64,000 bases of DNA from Kytococcus sedentarius DSM 20547 (GTDB lineage Bacteria > Actinomycetota > Actinomycetes > Actinomycetales > Dermatophilaceae): NCBI RefSeq assembly GCF_000023925.1, contig NC_013169.1:2721025-2785024 (forward strand). Reading direction: 5' to 3'. The translations under genes were made by a program, and so were the position numbers. The notes below the pieces were generated by a model. It had not been told where the DNA came from. It did no database searches and saw only the letters and a program-made list of their open reading frames with translations. How positions within the stretch are numbered: position 1 is the stretch's first letter; every line of letters begins with the position of its first letter. Below, in pieces: positions 8,692 through 17,677 of the stretch.

Positions 8692-9866
8692 GGGCGCTGC
8701 GCGTACTCAGCCTCCCCGCCGACCACCACTACGTGCGGCACGCGCTGGGGCCGGGCGCCCGCGTGCTGCCGGACCCGCCGGTGCCGGGGGCCCCGCGGCG
8801 CGTGTGGTGGCCCTCGCCCGCCTGGGAGCCCACGTGGATCGAGCGCCACCGCGCCGCGTTCGACCTCGTGCACGTGCACTTCGGCTACGAGCACCGCACC
8901 GTCGCGCAGATCCGCGACTGGGTCCGAGCACTCCGCCGGCTGCAGGTTCCCCTGGTGGTGACCGTGCACGACCTGGACCTGCCGCACACCGCCGACCAGA
9001 CCGACCACCGGGCCCGGCTGCGGGTGCTGGTCGCCGCTGCCGACGAGGTGCTCACGCTCACCCACGGCGCCGCGGACGAGGTGCGCGCGCTGACGGGCCG
9101 GACCGCCACGGTCGTGCCACACCCACGGATGGAGCCGCTGGACACCATCCGCCGCACCGTCCGACCGCCCCGCCCCACCGGGCCGGTGACCGTCGGCGTG
9201 CACCTGAAGTCCCTGCGCGCCAACGCCGGCCGGGTGGAGCTGCTCCGGGCGCTCACGACCGCCACCGAGGCCCTGGGCCCGCAGCAGGCGCAGCTCGAGG
9301 TGACCCTGCACCGGGAGGTGGCCGACCCCGCATCGGCCCACCACGACCCCGACATCGTGGCCTGGGCGCGGCACCAGGACGAGGCCGGAACCGCCTGCGT
9401 GCGCTGGATCGACCCCCTGGACGATGCGGGGTTCACCGCCTATCTGGCCGCGCTCGACATCTCGGTGCTCCCCCACCGCTGGGGGACGCACTCGGGCTGG
9501 GTGGAACAGTGCCTGGACCTGGGGGTGGTGCCGGTCGTGCCCGACGTCGGTCACCTGCAGGAGCAGGGCACCCGCCACGTCTACACCTGGCGGGGCGAGC
9601 AGCCCACGCACCAGAGCCTCGTGACGGCCCTGGCCGGCGCGATCACCGAGGCCCGCACCGGGCGCGACGTGCGCGCGGCCACCGCCTGGGCCGACCACCG
9701 GGCACGGCAGGATGTGGTGAGCCACCGCGAGCACGCCGCTGCCCACCATCGGGCCGTCGCGGCCCACGCCACCGGCGTGGGGACCCGCGAGGACGACACC
9801 CCGGCCCGCCGCCGGACCAACGCCCCGAGCCACCGCACGGGACGGACCCCCCAGGAGGCTTCGTGA
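8688..9866 (+). CDS. Glycosyltransferase (GT-B fold, GT4-like)
   Basis: 392 residues from GTG 8688, which overlaps the previous stop by 4 bases. The sequence has VHVHFGYEH, VVTVHDLDLPH and ADEVLTLTHGAADEV in the N-terminal half, as in GT4-type enzymes that first bind an acceptor. The second half has SVLPHRWGTHSGWVEQCLDLG where GT4 proteins have the nucleotide-sugar motif, but without the usual E-x7-E pair, so the donor site looks atypical. The tail (about 350-392) is polar and probably unstructured. It is co-translated with its neighbours and presumably adds one sugar in the same polymer repeat. Confidence 0.78.
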   Translation: MRALRVLSLPADHHYVRHALGPGARVLPDPPVPGAPRRVWWPSPAWEPTWIERHRAAFDLVHVHFGYEHRTVAQIRDWVRALRRLQVPLVVTVHDLDLPHTADQTDHRARLRVLVAAADEVLTLTHGAADEVRALTGRTATVVPHPRMEPLDTIRRTVRPPRPTGPVTVGVHLKSLRANAGRVELLRALTTATEALGPQQAQLEVTLHREVADPASAHHDPDIVAWARHQDEAGTACVRWIDPLDDAGFTAYLAALDISVLPHRWGTHSGWVEQCLDLGVVPVVPDVGHLQEQGTRHVYTWRGEQPTHQSLVTALAGAITEARTGRDVRAATAWADHRARQDVVSHREHAAAHHRAVAAHATGVGTREDDTPARRRTNAPSHRTGRTPQEAS

Positions 9867-11911
9867 CCCACGTGCCCGACCCCAGCGACGGCCGACGCGC
9901 CCACTACGGCCAGTTCTACGGCCTGCACGAGGTACCGGACGGGCCGGTGGGGATGGTGCACGGAAACTGCCAGGCCGAGTCCCTGCGGGTGCTCCTCTCC
10001 GCGGCCGATGCGGGCACCACCTGGGTGCGCGTGCCCCCCGTGCACGAGCTCACCGCCGACGACCTGGAGCACCTCGACCGGTTGCTGGCGCGCACCACCA
10101 CCGTGGTGGCCCAGCCGGTGAAGGACGACTACCGCGACCTGCCCACCGGCACCCGGCAGGTCATCTCCCGCGCGATGCGGGGGGCGCGCAGCGTGATCGT
10201 GCCGATCGTGCGCTACCGCGGCCTGCACCCCCAGCAGCGCCTGGTGCGCGGCCCCGGCATCGTCGACCCGCCCCTGGTGCCCTACCACCACACTGGGGCC
10301 ATCGCGCGGGCCGCGGGCCTGCCGGACCCGACCCCCGGAGCACGCGTGGTGCAGGCGGTGGCCGCGGAGTCGCTGGCCGAGCAGCGGCGGCGGCAGGAGG
10401 CCGCCGGCGCGGTGCCGGTGGACGACCTGGTGCGGGCGGCCGGGGCGCGGGCGACGAACACCATCAACCACCCGGGCAACCCGGTGCTGATCGGCCTGGC
10501 CCAGCGCGTGGCGGAGCGACTCGGTGTGAGCGGGGAGGTCACCGACCCCGGACGGGAGCTGCTGCGGTCGGTGTACGCGCCGGTCACCGCGGCCACGCTG
10601 GAGGCCCTCGGCCTGGAGGGTGAGCCGCGCGACCACTGGCTGGTGGAGGGCGAACCCCTCGCCGACGAGGAGGTGGTCGCCACCCAGGCGGCCTGGCTGC
10701 GGAGCAACCCCCGCGTGCTGGCGTTCGCGCTGGAGAAGGTGCGCGACGACCTCCTGGCCACCGGGGTGGTGGGTGCCGCACCAGATGGCCGCGCCGCACC
10801 CGCCGCACCCCCCGCACCCGCCGCACCGCCCGCATCCGCCGCCGATGCGATGAGCGCGCCCCCCGCCGGCCCCGTCCACCTCGTGGTGGGACCGGACCGC
10901 CACGGGGTCGTGGTGCACGCCCTGCGGATCGCCCGGGCCGCTGGCGAGGAGGTGCTGCGCGTCGAGGACGCGGCCGCGTCGGCAGGGTCCCCGGTGGCGG
11001 GCAACCCGTCGCCCGGTGGGCTCGCCGGCCGGGAGGTCGTCGTGCACTTCACCGACCGGGCCTTCGGCAGCACCCCCGAGTCCGCGGCCGAGGCGTTCAC
11101 CGCCTGGGTGGGCGACGCCGCATCGGGGCAGGTGGTGCTGCACGACGTCCCACAGGCCAGCGACGGCACCGGGCAGGAGCGGCGCGCCGCGGCCTACACC
11201 CGCGTGGTGCGCGCCAGCGACCGCGTGGTCGTGAGCAGCGAGCACGAGCGGGAGCTGCTGGCCGCCGCGACGGGGGTCGACGCGGACCGCATCACGGTGG
11301 TCCCGCTGCCGGTGGAGCGGTCGGCGGCCACGCCGGACGGGCCGGGCCCTGCTGCCCTCCCGCCCGGCCGCTGGGTGGCCACGCTCGGGTTCGCCTACCC
11401 CGGCAAGGGCCTGGAGGAGGTCGTGGACGCCACCGCCGCCGCGGCCCGTGACCCGCGCCTGCCCGAGGACGCCCGGCCGATGGGGGTGCTCAACCTCGGC
11501 GGCGCCGCCCCCGGCCACGAGGACCTGCTGACCGAGCTGGAGGAGCGTGCGGCCGCAGCCGGCACGCAGTTCGTGGCCACCGGGTGGCTGGACGACGCGG
11601 CGCTCGCGGCGGCCGGCCACCGGGTCGCGGTGCCGGTGGCCTACCACCGGCACGTCTCCGCATCGGGCTCGGTGAACAGCTGGCTGGCGGCCGGGCGGCG
11701 GCCCGTGGTGGTGCGCTCGCGCTACACCGACGAGCAGTCCGAGCGTATGCCCGGGAGCATGGCGCTGGTGGACCACACTGAGGACCTCGCCCCGTTGGTG
11801 GGGGCGATCATCACGGCGCTGGGAGACCCCGCATCGACCCAGCAGGACGAGACGGTGGCCCTGTGGCCCTCCTGGGAGCAGGCCGCCGCGATGCTGCGGG
11901 CCGCACGGTGA
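9863..11911 (+). CDS. WcbI-type capsule enzyme fused to a glycosyltransferase domain
   Basis: 682 residues from GTG 9863, with AGGAGG 4 bases upstream and a GTGA overlap with the previous stop. The N-terminal part (about 25-300) carries GNCQAESLRVLL at residues 34-45, the signature of WcbI-type polysaccharide biosynthesis proteins (WcbI is a capsule acetyltransferase of Burkholderia). An Ala/Pro linker (about 305-335) joins it to a GT-B-like half with VVVSSEHEREL, VATLGFAYPGKGLEEV and a C-terminal region resembling a donor domain. One protein could therefore both modify and transfer a sugar. The family match for the first half is good; the enzymatic activity is inferred. Confidence 0.75.
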   Translation: MTHVPDPSDGRRAHYGQFYGLHEVPDGPVGMVHGNCQAESLRVLLSAADAGTTWVRVPPVHELTADDLEHLDRLLARTTTVVAQPVKDDYRDLPTGTRQVISRAMRGARSVIVPIVRYRGLHPQQRLVRGPGIVDPPLVPYHHTGAIARAAGLPDPTPGARVVQAVAAESLAEQRRRQEAAGAVPVDDLVRAAGARATNTINHPGNPVLIGLAQRVAERLGVSGEVTDPGRELLRSVYAPVTAATLEALGLEGEPRDHWLVEGEPLADEEVVATQAAWLRSNPRVLAFALEKVRDDLLATGVVGAAPDGRAAPAAPPAPAAPPASAADAMSAPPAGPVHLVVGPDRHGVVVHALRIARAAGEEVLRVEDAAASAGSPVAGNPSPGGLAGREVVVHFTDRAFGSTPESAAEAFTAWVGDAASGQVVLHDVPQASDGTGQERRAAAYTRVVRASDRVVVSSEHERELLAAATGVDADRITVVPLPVERSAATPDGPGPAALPPGRWVATLGFAYPGKGLEEVVDATAAAARDPRLPEDARPMGVLNLGGAAPGHEDLLTELEERAAAAGTQFVATGWLDDAALAAAGHRVAVPVAYHRHVSASGSVNSWLAAGRRPVVVRSRYTDEQSERMPGSMALVDHTEDLAPLVGAIITALGDPASTQQDETVALWPSWEQAAAMLRAAR

Positions 11912-13332
11912 GCCAAGGTGCTCCGGGGCCCGCGGAGGCACCCGGCCGATCCGGGGAACAGGCCTCCCCACTGGTCTCGGTGGTGGTGCCGCACTTCGAG
12001 TCCCCCGCGGCCCTGGCGCGGCTCCTGGAGGCGCTGCGCCACACCACGCTGCCCCCCGAGCAGGTCGAGGTGGTGGTGGCCGACGACGGGTCGGCGACCC
12101 CGCCGGACCTGCCCGCCGACCACCCGCTGGCCCTGCACCTGGTGCGGCAGGAGGACCGCGGCTTCCGGGCCGCGGCGGCGCGCAACCTCGGTGCGGCGGC
12201 CGCCCGCGGGCAGGTGCTGGTCTTCCTCGACGGCGACATGCTCCCCGAGCCCGCCTGTCTGGAGCGCCTGGCCCGCGCCGCGAGCGCCCCGCACCCGACC
12301 CTCGTCGTCGGGCGGCGCCGGCACCACGCGGTGGACGGCTGGACGCCCGAGCAGGTGGCGGCTTGGCTCGAAGGTTCCGGGCCGGCCCCGGCGGAGCTCG
12401 AGGAACCGGCGTGGTTGGCCGACGGGTACCGGTGGACCGACGACCTGCGGTCTGCCGACGACGCGTCCTTCCGCTACGTCATCAGCGCCGTGATGGCCCT
12501 GCCGCGGGAGGCCTTCACGGCGCTCGGGGGCTTCGACGAGTCCTTCGTGGGCTACGGCGGGGAGGACTGGGAGCTCGCCCAGCGGTGCTGGCTGGCGGGT
12601 CTGGACCTGCGGCACGAGCCCGGGGCCGTGGCGTGGCACGACGGCCCGGAGATCTCGGGGCGCCCGGAGGACCTGGTGGCCGTCAAGAACGCCGAGACCG
12701 CCCACCTGGCCCGGCGCCTCACGCACCCGCTGGTGCGCGGCCGGGGGCTGGTGCACGCGGTGCCGGACCTGGTCATCGAGGCCGACGCGACCGGATGGCC
12801 CCTGGGCGCGGCGCTGGTAGCGGTGGAGAGCTGGCTGCGCGGGGCGGACGCGGGTGTCTGGTGGGGCGGCACCGCATCGGCCGGGCTGCTGGACGCCCTC
12901 GCGGAGGACCCCCGCGTGCACGCCGGGGAGCCCCCGTCGGATGTGCTCGCGCGCTGCCGCTGGCGGGTGCGCGTGGCGCGGCCGGTGACCGTCGGTCAGG
13001 AGTGGGAGGCAGTGGTGCGCGAGGTCACCGGCGAGCCGGGCAGCCCCTCCGGCCCCGATGCGGTGAGCCCACCCGCCGCCGGAGACGAACCGGACGTGGG
13101 TGGGTCACCCGTCCGGGTGGCGACGACGCGCGCCCTGGGGCGAGCCCGCATCGGGGGCGGTGCGGGAGGTGAGGGGGATGCGGCGTGGTGCGCCGTGCCG
13201 GTCGCTGGCGGCGGTGCGGACGCTCCCGCAGCGGGGCGGGGGGCGAGCGATGCCGCGCCGGACGACGCGGGCGCGGTGCGGCTACTGCCGCACGACGTGA
13301 TGGCCGAGCGCGTGCGGCAGGCCTGGCTGTGA
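11908..13332 (+). CDS. GT2-family glycosyltransferase with galactosyltransferase-type C-terminal motif
   Basis: 474 residues from GTG 11908 (GTGA overlap). It is a GT-A fold enzyme with DDGS at 59-62, the metal-binding DGD at 108-110, and GGFDESFVGYGGEDWELAQR near 207-226, the motif of the GT7 C-terminal domain found in many GT2 chain-extending enzymes. A region after about residue 365 is Gly/Ala/Asp-rich low complexity with no recognisable domain, ending in an ordered-looking AERVRQAWL. It uses a nucleotide sugar in the cytosol; the substrate is not predictable. It belongs to the coupled run at 7567-14375. Confidence 0.85.
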   Translation: MSQGAPGPAEAPGRSGEQASPLVSVVVPHFESPAALARLLEALRHTTLPPEQVEVVVADDGSATPPDLPADHPLALHLVRQEDRGFRAAAARNLGAAAARGQVLVFLDGDMLPEPACLERLARAASAPHPTLVVGRRRHHAVDGWTPEQVAAWLEGSGPAPAELEEPAWLADGYRWTDDLRSADDASFRYVISAVMALPREAFTALGGFDESFVGYGGEDWELAQRCWLAGLDLRHEPGAVAWHDGPEISGRPEDLVAVKNAETAHLARRLTHPLVRGRGLVHAVPDLVIEADATGWPLGAALVAVESWLRGADAGVWWGGTASAGLLDALAEDPRVHAGEPPSDVLARCRWRVRVARPVTVGQEWEAVVREVTGEPGSPSGPDAVSPPAAGDEPDVGGSPVRVATTRALGRARIGGGAGGEGDAAWCAVPVAGGGADAPAAGRGASDAAPDDAGAVRLLPHDVMAERVRQAWL

Positions 13333-14375
13333 TCGGGTACTACGTCCACCACCACGGGGCCGGGCACTCCACCCGGGCCACGGCCGTCGCCCGGGCCTGC
13401 GCCGCGCTCGGGGAGACCGTGGTGGGGCTCTCCAGCCGCCCGCGCCCGGCCGACTGGCCCGGGGAATGGGTGGAGCTGCCGGACGACACGACCGGCATCG
13501 ACGACCTCGCCGCGCTCGCTGCGCACCACGACGTGACGGCCGGCGGGGCGCTGCACTTCGCGCCGCTGCGGGCGGGCTTCGGTCCCCGGCAGCAGGCGAT
13601 CGCCCAGTGGGTGTCCCGGGCTCAGCCGCGCGTTGTGGTGGTGGACGTCTCGGTGGAGGTGACCGCGCTGGTGCGTCTGCTGGGCGTGCCGGTGGTGACC
13701 GTCGCGATGCCGGGCGACCGGACCGATGCGGCGCACCGGCTGGGCTACCGGATCGCCACCCGCATCGTGGCCTGCTGGCCCGCCGGGGCGCACCCGGACC
13801 ACGTGGTGACCGGACCGGACCTGGTCGGGCGGACCACGTTCGTCGGGGGGATCTCGCGGTTCGCGGGGGCGGGTGGTGCGCTGGGGCCGCACGGCGCCGG
13901 CACGCCGGGCGGAGCCGCAGGCGGGCGGGCCAGCGCGCAGCGCGACCCGGGGCTCGGAGTGTTGCTGTGGGGGCACGGGAGCGATGCCCCCGGGCCGGGC
14001 GCGACCGCCACCCTCCGGGCCGCGGACCCCGCGGTGCGCTGGGAGCTGGCGCGCGACCTGCCGCCGGGTGAGCTCCGGTCCCTGCTCGGCAGGGCGGGTG
14101 TGGTCGTGACCCATGCCGGGCAGGGGGCCGTGGCGGACATCGCTGCCGCCGGGGCGCCGGCGGTGGTACTGGGGCAGGACCGGCCGCACGACGAGCAGGC
14201 CGCCACCGCGCGGGCCCTGGACCGGCTGGGCCTCGCTGCGACCGGTGTCGGCTGGCCCGCCGCCCACCAGTGGCCGGGGCTGCTGGGAACGGCGCGACGG
14301 ATCGGCGGGAGTGGGTGGGCACGGTGGCTCGGGCCGGGCGCCCGGGGCATCGCCGAGGTGCTGCGGGAGATCTGA
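13329..14375 (+). CDS. GT28/MurG-like glycosyltransferase
   Basis: 348 residues from GTG 13329 (GTGA overlap). It starts MIGYYVHHHGAGHSTRATA, the glycine-rich H-x-GHxxR loop of the GT28/GT1 superfamily. The C-terminal half has VVTHAGQGAVADIAAAGAP, the MurG-like acceptor of the UDP-sugar, and GQDRPHDEQ. A low-complexity insert (about 180-215) joins the halves. It is the last gene of the 7567-14375 coupled run. A second GT28-like gene occurs at 27634. It is cytosolic or membrane-peripheral, with an unknown donor. Confidence 0.82.
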   Translation: MIGYYVHHHGAGHSTRATAVARACAALGETVVGLSSRPRPADWPGEWVELPDDTTGIDDLAALAAHHDVTAGGALHFAPLRAGFGPRQQAIAQWVSRAQPRVVVVDVSVEVTALVRLLGVPVVTVAMPGDRTDAAHRLGYRIATRIVACWPAGAHPDHVVTGPDLVGRTTFVGGISRFAGAGGALGPHGAGTPGGAAGGRASAQRDPGLGVLLWGHGSDAPGPGATATLRAADPAVRWELARDLPPGELRSLLGRAGVVVTHAGQGAVADIAAAGAPAVVLGQDRPHDEQAATARALDRLGLAATGVGWPAAHQWPGLLGTARRIGGSGWARWLGPGARGIAEVLREI

Positions 14376-14542
14376 GCGGCCGAGGCGCGGAGGGGCCGGT
14401 GGTCGCCCAGCAACAGTCCGTGTCCACGACCACCCCGACCGGCCACCGCTACGCCAGTCCCGTACCCGCTCCGTACGGCCCGGCAGGAGGGTTCGGTGCC
14501 CGTGGGGCAGGATGACGGTGCCCCGCCCGAAGGAGACCCGAC

Positions 14543-15445
14543 GTGACCCGATCCGCCCCCACCACGGCTGTGGTCACCCTGGCCCACGGGCGTCACACCC
14601 ACCTCGCCAACCAACGCCGCTCGCTGGCGGCCTCCGAGGTGACCCCGGACCTGCACGTGGTCGTCGCCATGGACGACCCGGCGATCGAGGACGTCCTCGC
14701 CGCCCACCCGGTGCCGGGTTCAACCACGACCGTGGTCCCCTGCGACCGGGTCGACGGCAACCTGCCCCTGGCCTCCGCCCGCAACCTGGGCGCGCAGGTG
14801 GCCGCCGAGGCCGGGGCCCGGGTGCTGGTCTTCCTCGACGTCGACTGCGTGGCGGAGCCCGCGCTCGTCGGCACCTACGCCACGACGGTCGGTGGTGCAT
14901 CCCAGGACCCACCCGCTGACGACACACCCCCCGCACCCCGTCTGTGGTGCGGCGTCACCGGCCGTCTGCGCGAGGTGGCCGACGCCGCCAAGGACTACCC
15001 GGTGGAGGATCCCGCGGCGCTGCGAGCGCTGTCCGACCCCGCCGCGGGACGGCCCACGCCCGCCCCGGGCGAGGTGGTCGAGGAGCCGGAGCTCACCCGT
15101 TTCTGGTCGCTGAACTTCGCGATGACGGCGCGGGACTTCACAGCCGTCGGCGGCTTCGACGAGGCCTACGTGGGGTACGGCGGGGAGGACACCGACTTCG
15201 CCCAGCGCCTCGGCGCCGCCGGGGGGAGCATGGCTTGGCTCGGGGGTGCCACCGCCCACCACCAGTGGCACACCACGCACTCCCCGCCGTGGGACCACGT
15301 CGAGGACGTTGTCCGCAATGCCGGCGTGTTCGCCGAGCGGTGGGGGTGGTGGCCGATGGAGGGGTGGCTCGCCCAGTTCGCCGAGGCGGGGCTGGTCCGG
15401 TGCGATGCGGACACCGGCGCCTGGGAGCTGGTCGCCCGGCCCTGA
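14543..15445 (+). CDS. GT2-family glycosyltransferase
   Basis: 300 residues from GTG 14543, preceded by AAGGAGACC at a good distance. It has a GT-A fold with a degenerate N-terminal motif, the metal site LVFLDVDC and the acceptor-domain motif GGFDEAYVGYGGEDTDFAQR. It looks like a shorter relative of the gene at 11908. A Pro/Asp insertion near residues 118-135 is not typical. A 167-base gap upstream separates it from the preceding run, so it may have its own promoter, but I see only weak -10 candidates there. Confidence 0.85.
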   Translation: MTRSAPTTAVVTLAHGRHTHLANQRRSLAASEVTPDLHVVVAMDDPAIEDVLAAHPVPGSTTTVVPCDRVDGNLPLASARNLGAQVAAEAGARVLVFLDVDCVAEPALVGTYATTVGGASQDPPADDTPPAPRLWCGVTGRLREVADAAKDYPVEDPAALRALSDPAAGRPTPAPGEVVEEPELTRFWSLNFAMTARDFTAVGGFDEAYVGYGGEDTDFAQRLGAAGGSMAWLGGATAHHQWHTTHSPPWDHVEDVVRNAGVFAERWGWWPMEGWLAQFAEAGLVRCDADTGAWELVARP

Positions 15446-15503
15446 CCCCGGCCACCCTCGACCGGTGACGCCGGATCTGCACGGTTCGGCCGCGGTCCGC
15501 GGC

Positions 15504-15509
15504 TATCGT
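15504..15509 (+). promoter_or_regulatory. Weak candidate -10 box before the first acyltransferase gene
   Basis: TATCGT, about 60 bases before the GTG at 15569 and after the stop of the GT2 gene. A similar TATCGT lies at 33615 before another locus gene. No good -35 box, so this is tentative. Confidence 0.3.
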
Positions 15510-15568
15510 GGGCCCTTGCAGTGACCTGTCACCGCCCGCCCTGTCACCCGTCGCGAGGACCCTTCCCT

Positions 15569-17677
15569 GTGAGTGCTGTCGCCCCGGCGCCCCCGGCCGC
15601 CGCCACTGGAGGACGTCCTGCCGGCTTCCGGCCCGACGTGGAGGGCCTGCGCGCCATCGCGGTCCTCTCGGTGCTGGCCTACCACGCAGGGCTCCCCCTG
15701 GTCACCGGTGGTTTCGGGGGCGTGGACGTGTTCTTCGTGCTCTCGGGCTTCCTGATCACCGGACAGCTCCTCAAGGAGGTGGACCGCACCGGCACCGTGG
15801 ACCTGCCGGCCTTCTACGGCCGCCGCGCCAAGCGCCTGCTCCCGGCCGCCACGATGGTGCTGCTGTTCACCGCGATCGGCACCTGGCTGATCTTCCCCAT
15901 CACCCGCTTCAAGGACATCGCCTGGGACCTCGGCGCCTCGGCGGTGTACCTCATCAACTGGCGCCTGGCCGACCAGTCCGTGGACTACCTCGCGGAGGAC
16001 ACGCTGCCCTCCCCCGTGCAGCACTACTGGTCACTCGCGGTCGAGGAGCAGTTCTACGTCGTCTGGCCGCTGGTGCTGCTGGTCGTGGGCCTCGTGGTCA
16101 CCCGCACCCGTCGCCCCCTGGCCCCGGTCGCCACCATCGGCCTGTTGGCCATCGCGGTGCCCTCGCTCGTGTGGTCGGTCCTGCACACCGCGGGCAGTCC
16201 CGACACCGCCTACTTCGTGACCACCACCCGCCTGTGGGAGCTCGCCCTCGGCGGACTGGTGGCCTGCGGCGCGGCCGTCTGGCCCCGCATCGCCCCCTGC
16301 CTCGCCTCCATCCTCGTCCTGGGAGGGCTCGTGGCCCTGTTCGCCAGCTTCTTCGTCATCACCTCGTCCACCCCTTGGCCCGGCACCGCAGCCCTGCTGC
16401 CCACCGTCGCGACCGCGCTGGTGCTGGTGGGTGGCGCCGCCGCCTCCGGGGGCCTGGTGAGGGTCCTCGGCTCCGCCCCGATGCTGTGGGTCGGCGCCCT
16501 GAGCTACTCGCTGTACCTGTGGCACTGGCCGCTGGTGACCTTCGTGAACCAGGGCTTCTACGACGGCGACGCGCCCCTGTGGGCCACCACCGCCGCCGTG
16601 CTGGCCGCCTTCCCGCTGGCCTGGCTGGGGCACCGCCTCATCGAGAACCCCGTGCGCTTCGCGCCCGTGTTCAAGCGCACCCGCAACGCCCTGAGCCTCG
16701 GGGCGGGCCTGAGCGTCCTGGGCGCCCTGGGCGCGGTCGCACTGGTGACCCTCTCCCCCGGGACGCCCAGCAGCCCCACCGCCGACCCGAAGCAGACCGA
16801 CGAGCGCGTCGGCGCCGAGGCCCTGCTGCCGGAAGGGATGGGCCCGCAGGACGTCAAGGCCACCACCACGCCGGTCGTGACCGAGGCCGCCATCCCGGAC
16901 GCCCCGAAGAGCATCACCCCCGCGGTCACCGACGCCACCAAGGACTACCCGGTCACCAAGGACGAGGGCTGCGTCACCAGCGTCGACGGCACCGACGTGA
17001 AGTCCTGCACCTTCGGTGACGAGGACTCCGACAAGGTGCTCGTGGCCGCCGGTGACTCCAAGATCGACCAGTGGATCCCCGCCATCGACGACTGGGGCCG
17101 GGCCAACGGCTACCAGGTGGTCACGTACTTCAAGTCCGCCTGTCCGTTCAACGGCGAGCTGCTGGCCACCGACGACCCGCGGTGGCAGGGCTGCCACGAC
17201 TGGGGGCAGCAGGTGAACCAGAAGATCACGGCCCTGGACCCCGACATCCTGCTGACCAGCTCGCTCATGGCCGGCGCCGGTGACAACGGTGAGGCCAAGG
17301 TCGTGACCGGGTACGAGAAGGTGTGGACCCCCCTCCTCGAGCGTGGCACCAAGGTGGTCGTCGTCGACGACACCACCAGCCCCGGCGGAACGCCCGTCTA
17401 CGAGTGCGTGGCCGAGCACCTCGACTCCGTGAACGAGTGCACCTTCCCGGACGAAGGCGGCCGCGGCAGCGCCACGCTCAAGAAGGCCGTGGACGCCGTC
17501 GACGGGGCCCAGTTCATGAGCCTCAACGACTTCGTCTGCCCCGAGGGCACCTGCCGCCCCGTGGTCGGCGGCGTCCTGACCTACCGACAGGGGAGCCACA
17601 TCAGCGACACCTACGCCCGCACCCTCTCGCCGATGTTCGGCGCCCGCCTCGACGCTGCACTGGCGGCCGCGCAGTGA
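15569..17677 (+). CDS. OafA-type acyltransferase with C-terminal SGNH domain (copy 1)
   Basis: 702 residues from GTG 15569 (a GAGGAC site upstream). Residues about 20-395 form an Acyl_transf_3 membrane domain of about 10-11 helices with RPDVEGLRAIAV, a conserved His39 and HYWSLAVEEQFYVVWP (152-167). A Thr/Pro/Asp-rich extracytoplasmic linker (about 396-475) leads to an SGNH-hydrolase-like domain with GDSK at 495-498 and RQGSH at 673-677. Such proteins pass acyl groups across the membrane to cell-surface polysaccharide. The block-V Asp expected three residues before the His is Gln. It is translationally coupled (GTGA) to the next gene and nearly duplicated by the gene at 19605. Confidence 0.9.
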   Translation: MSAVAPAPPAAATGGRPAGFRPDVEGLRAIAVLSVLAYHAGLPLVTGGFGGVDVFFVLSGFLITGQLLKEVDRTGTVDLPAFYGRRAKRLLPAATMVLLFTAIGTWLIFPITRFKDIAWDLGASAVYLINWRLADQSVDYLAEDTLPSPVQHYWSLAVEEQFYVVWPLVLLVVGLVVTRTRRPLAPVATIGLLAIAVPSLVWSVLHTAGSPDTAYFVTTTRLWELALGGLVACGAAVWPRIAPCLASILVLGGLVALFASFFVITSSTPWPGTAALLPTVATALVLVGGAAASGGLVRVLGSAPMLWVGALSYSLYLWHWPLVTFVNQGFYDGDAPLWATTAAVLAAFPLAWLGHRLIENPVRFAPVFKRTRNALSLGAGLSVLGALGAVALVTLSPGTPSSPTADPKQTDERVGAEALLPEGMGPQDVKATTTPVVTEAAIPDAPKSITPAVTDATKDYPVTKDEGCVTSVDGTDVKSCTFGDEDSDKVLVAAGDSKIDQWIPAIDDWGRANGYQVVTYFKSACPFNGELLATDDPRWQGCHDWGQQVNQKITALDPDILLTSSLMAGAGDNGEAKVVTGYEKVWTPLLERGTKVVVVDDTTSPGGTPVYECVAEHLDSVNECTFPDEGGRGSATLKKAVDAVDGAQFMSLNDFVCPEGTCRPVVGGVLTYRQGSHISDTYARTLSPMFGARLDAALAAAQ

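Noticed and set aside
10795..10855. CRISPR-like or microsatellite repeat near 10.8 kb
   Set aside because: The CCGCACC-type repetition is the coding sequence of the Ala/Pro linker in the WcbI-GT fusion; no direct repeats with spacers exist in the window.
14376..14542. Small gene in the gap before the GT2 gene at 14543
   Set aside because: Short frames here have no ribosome-binding site or family features; the only supported elements are the ribosome-binding site and GTG of the next gene.
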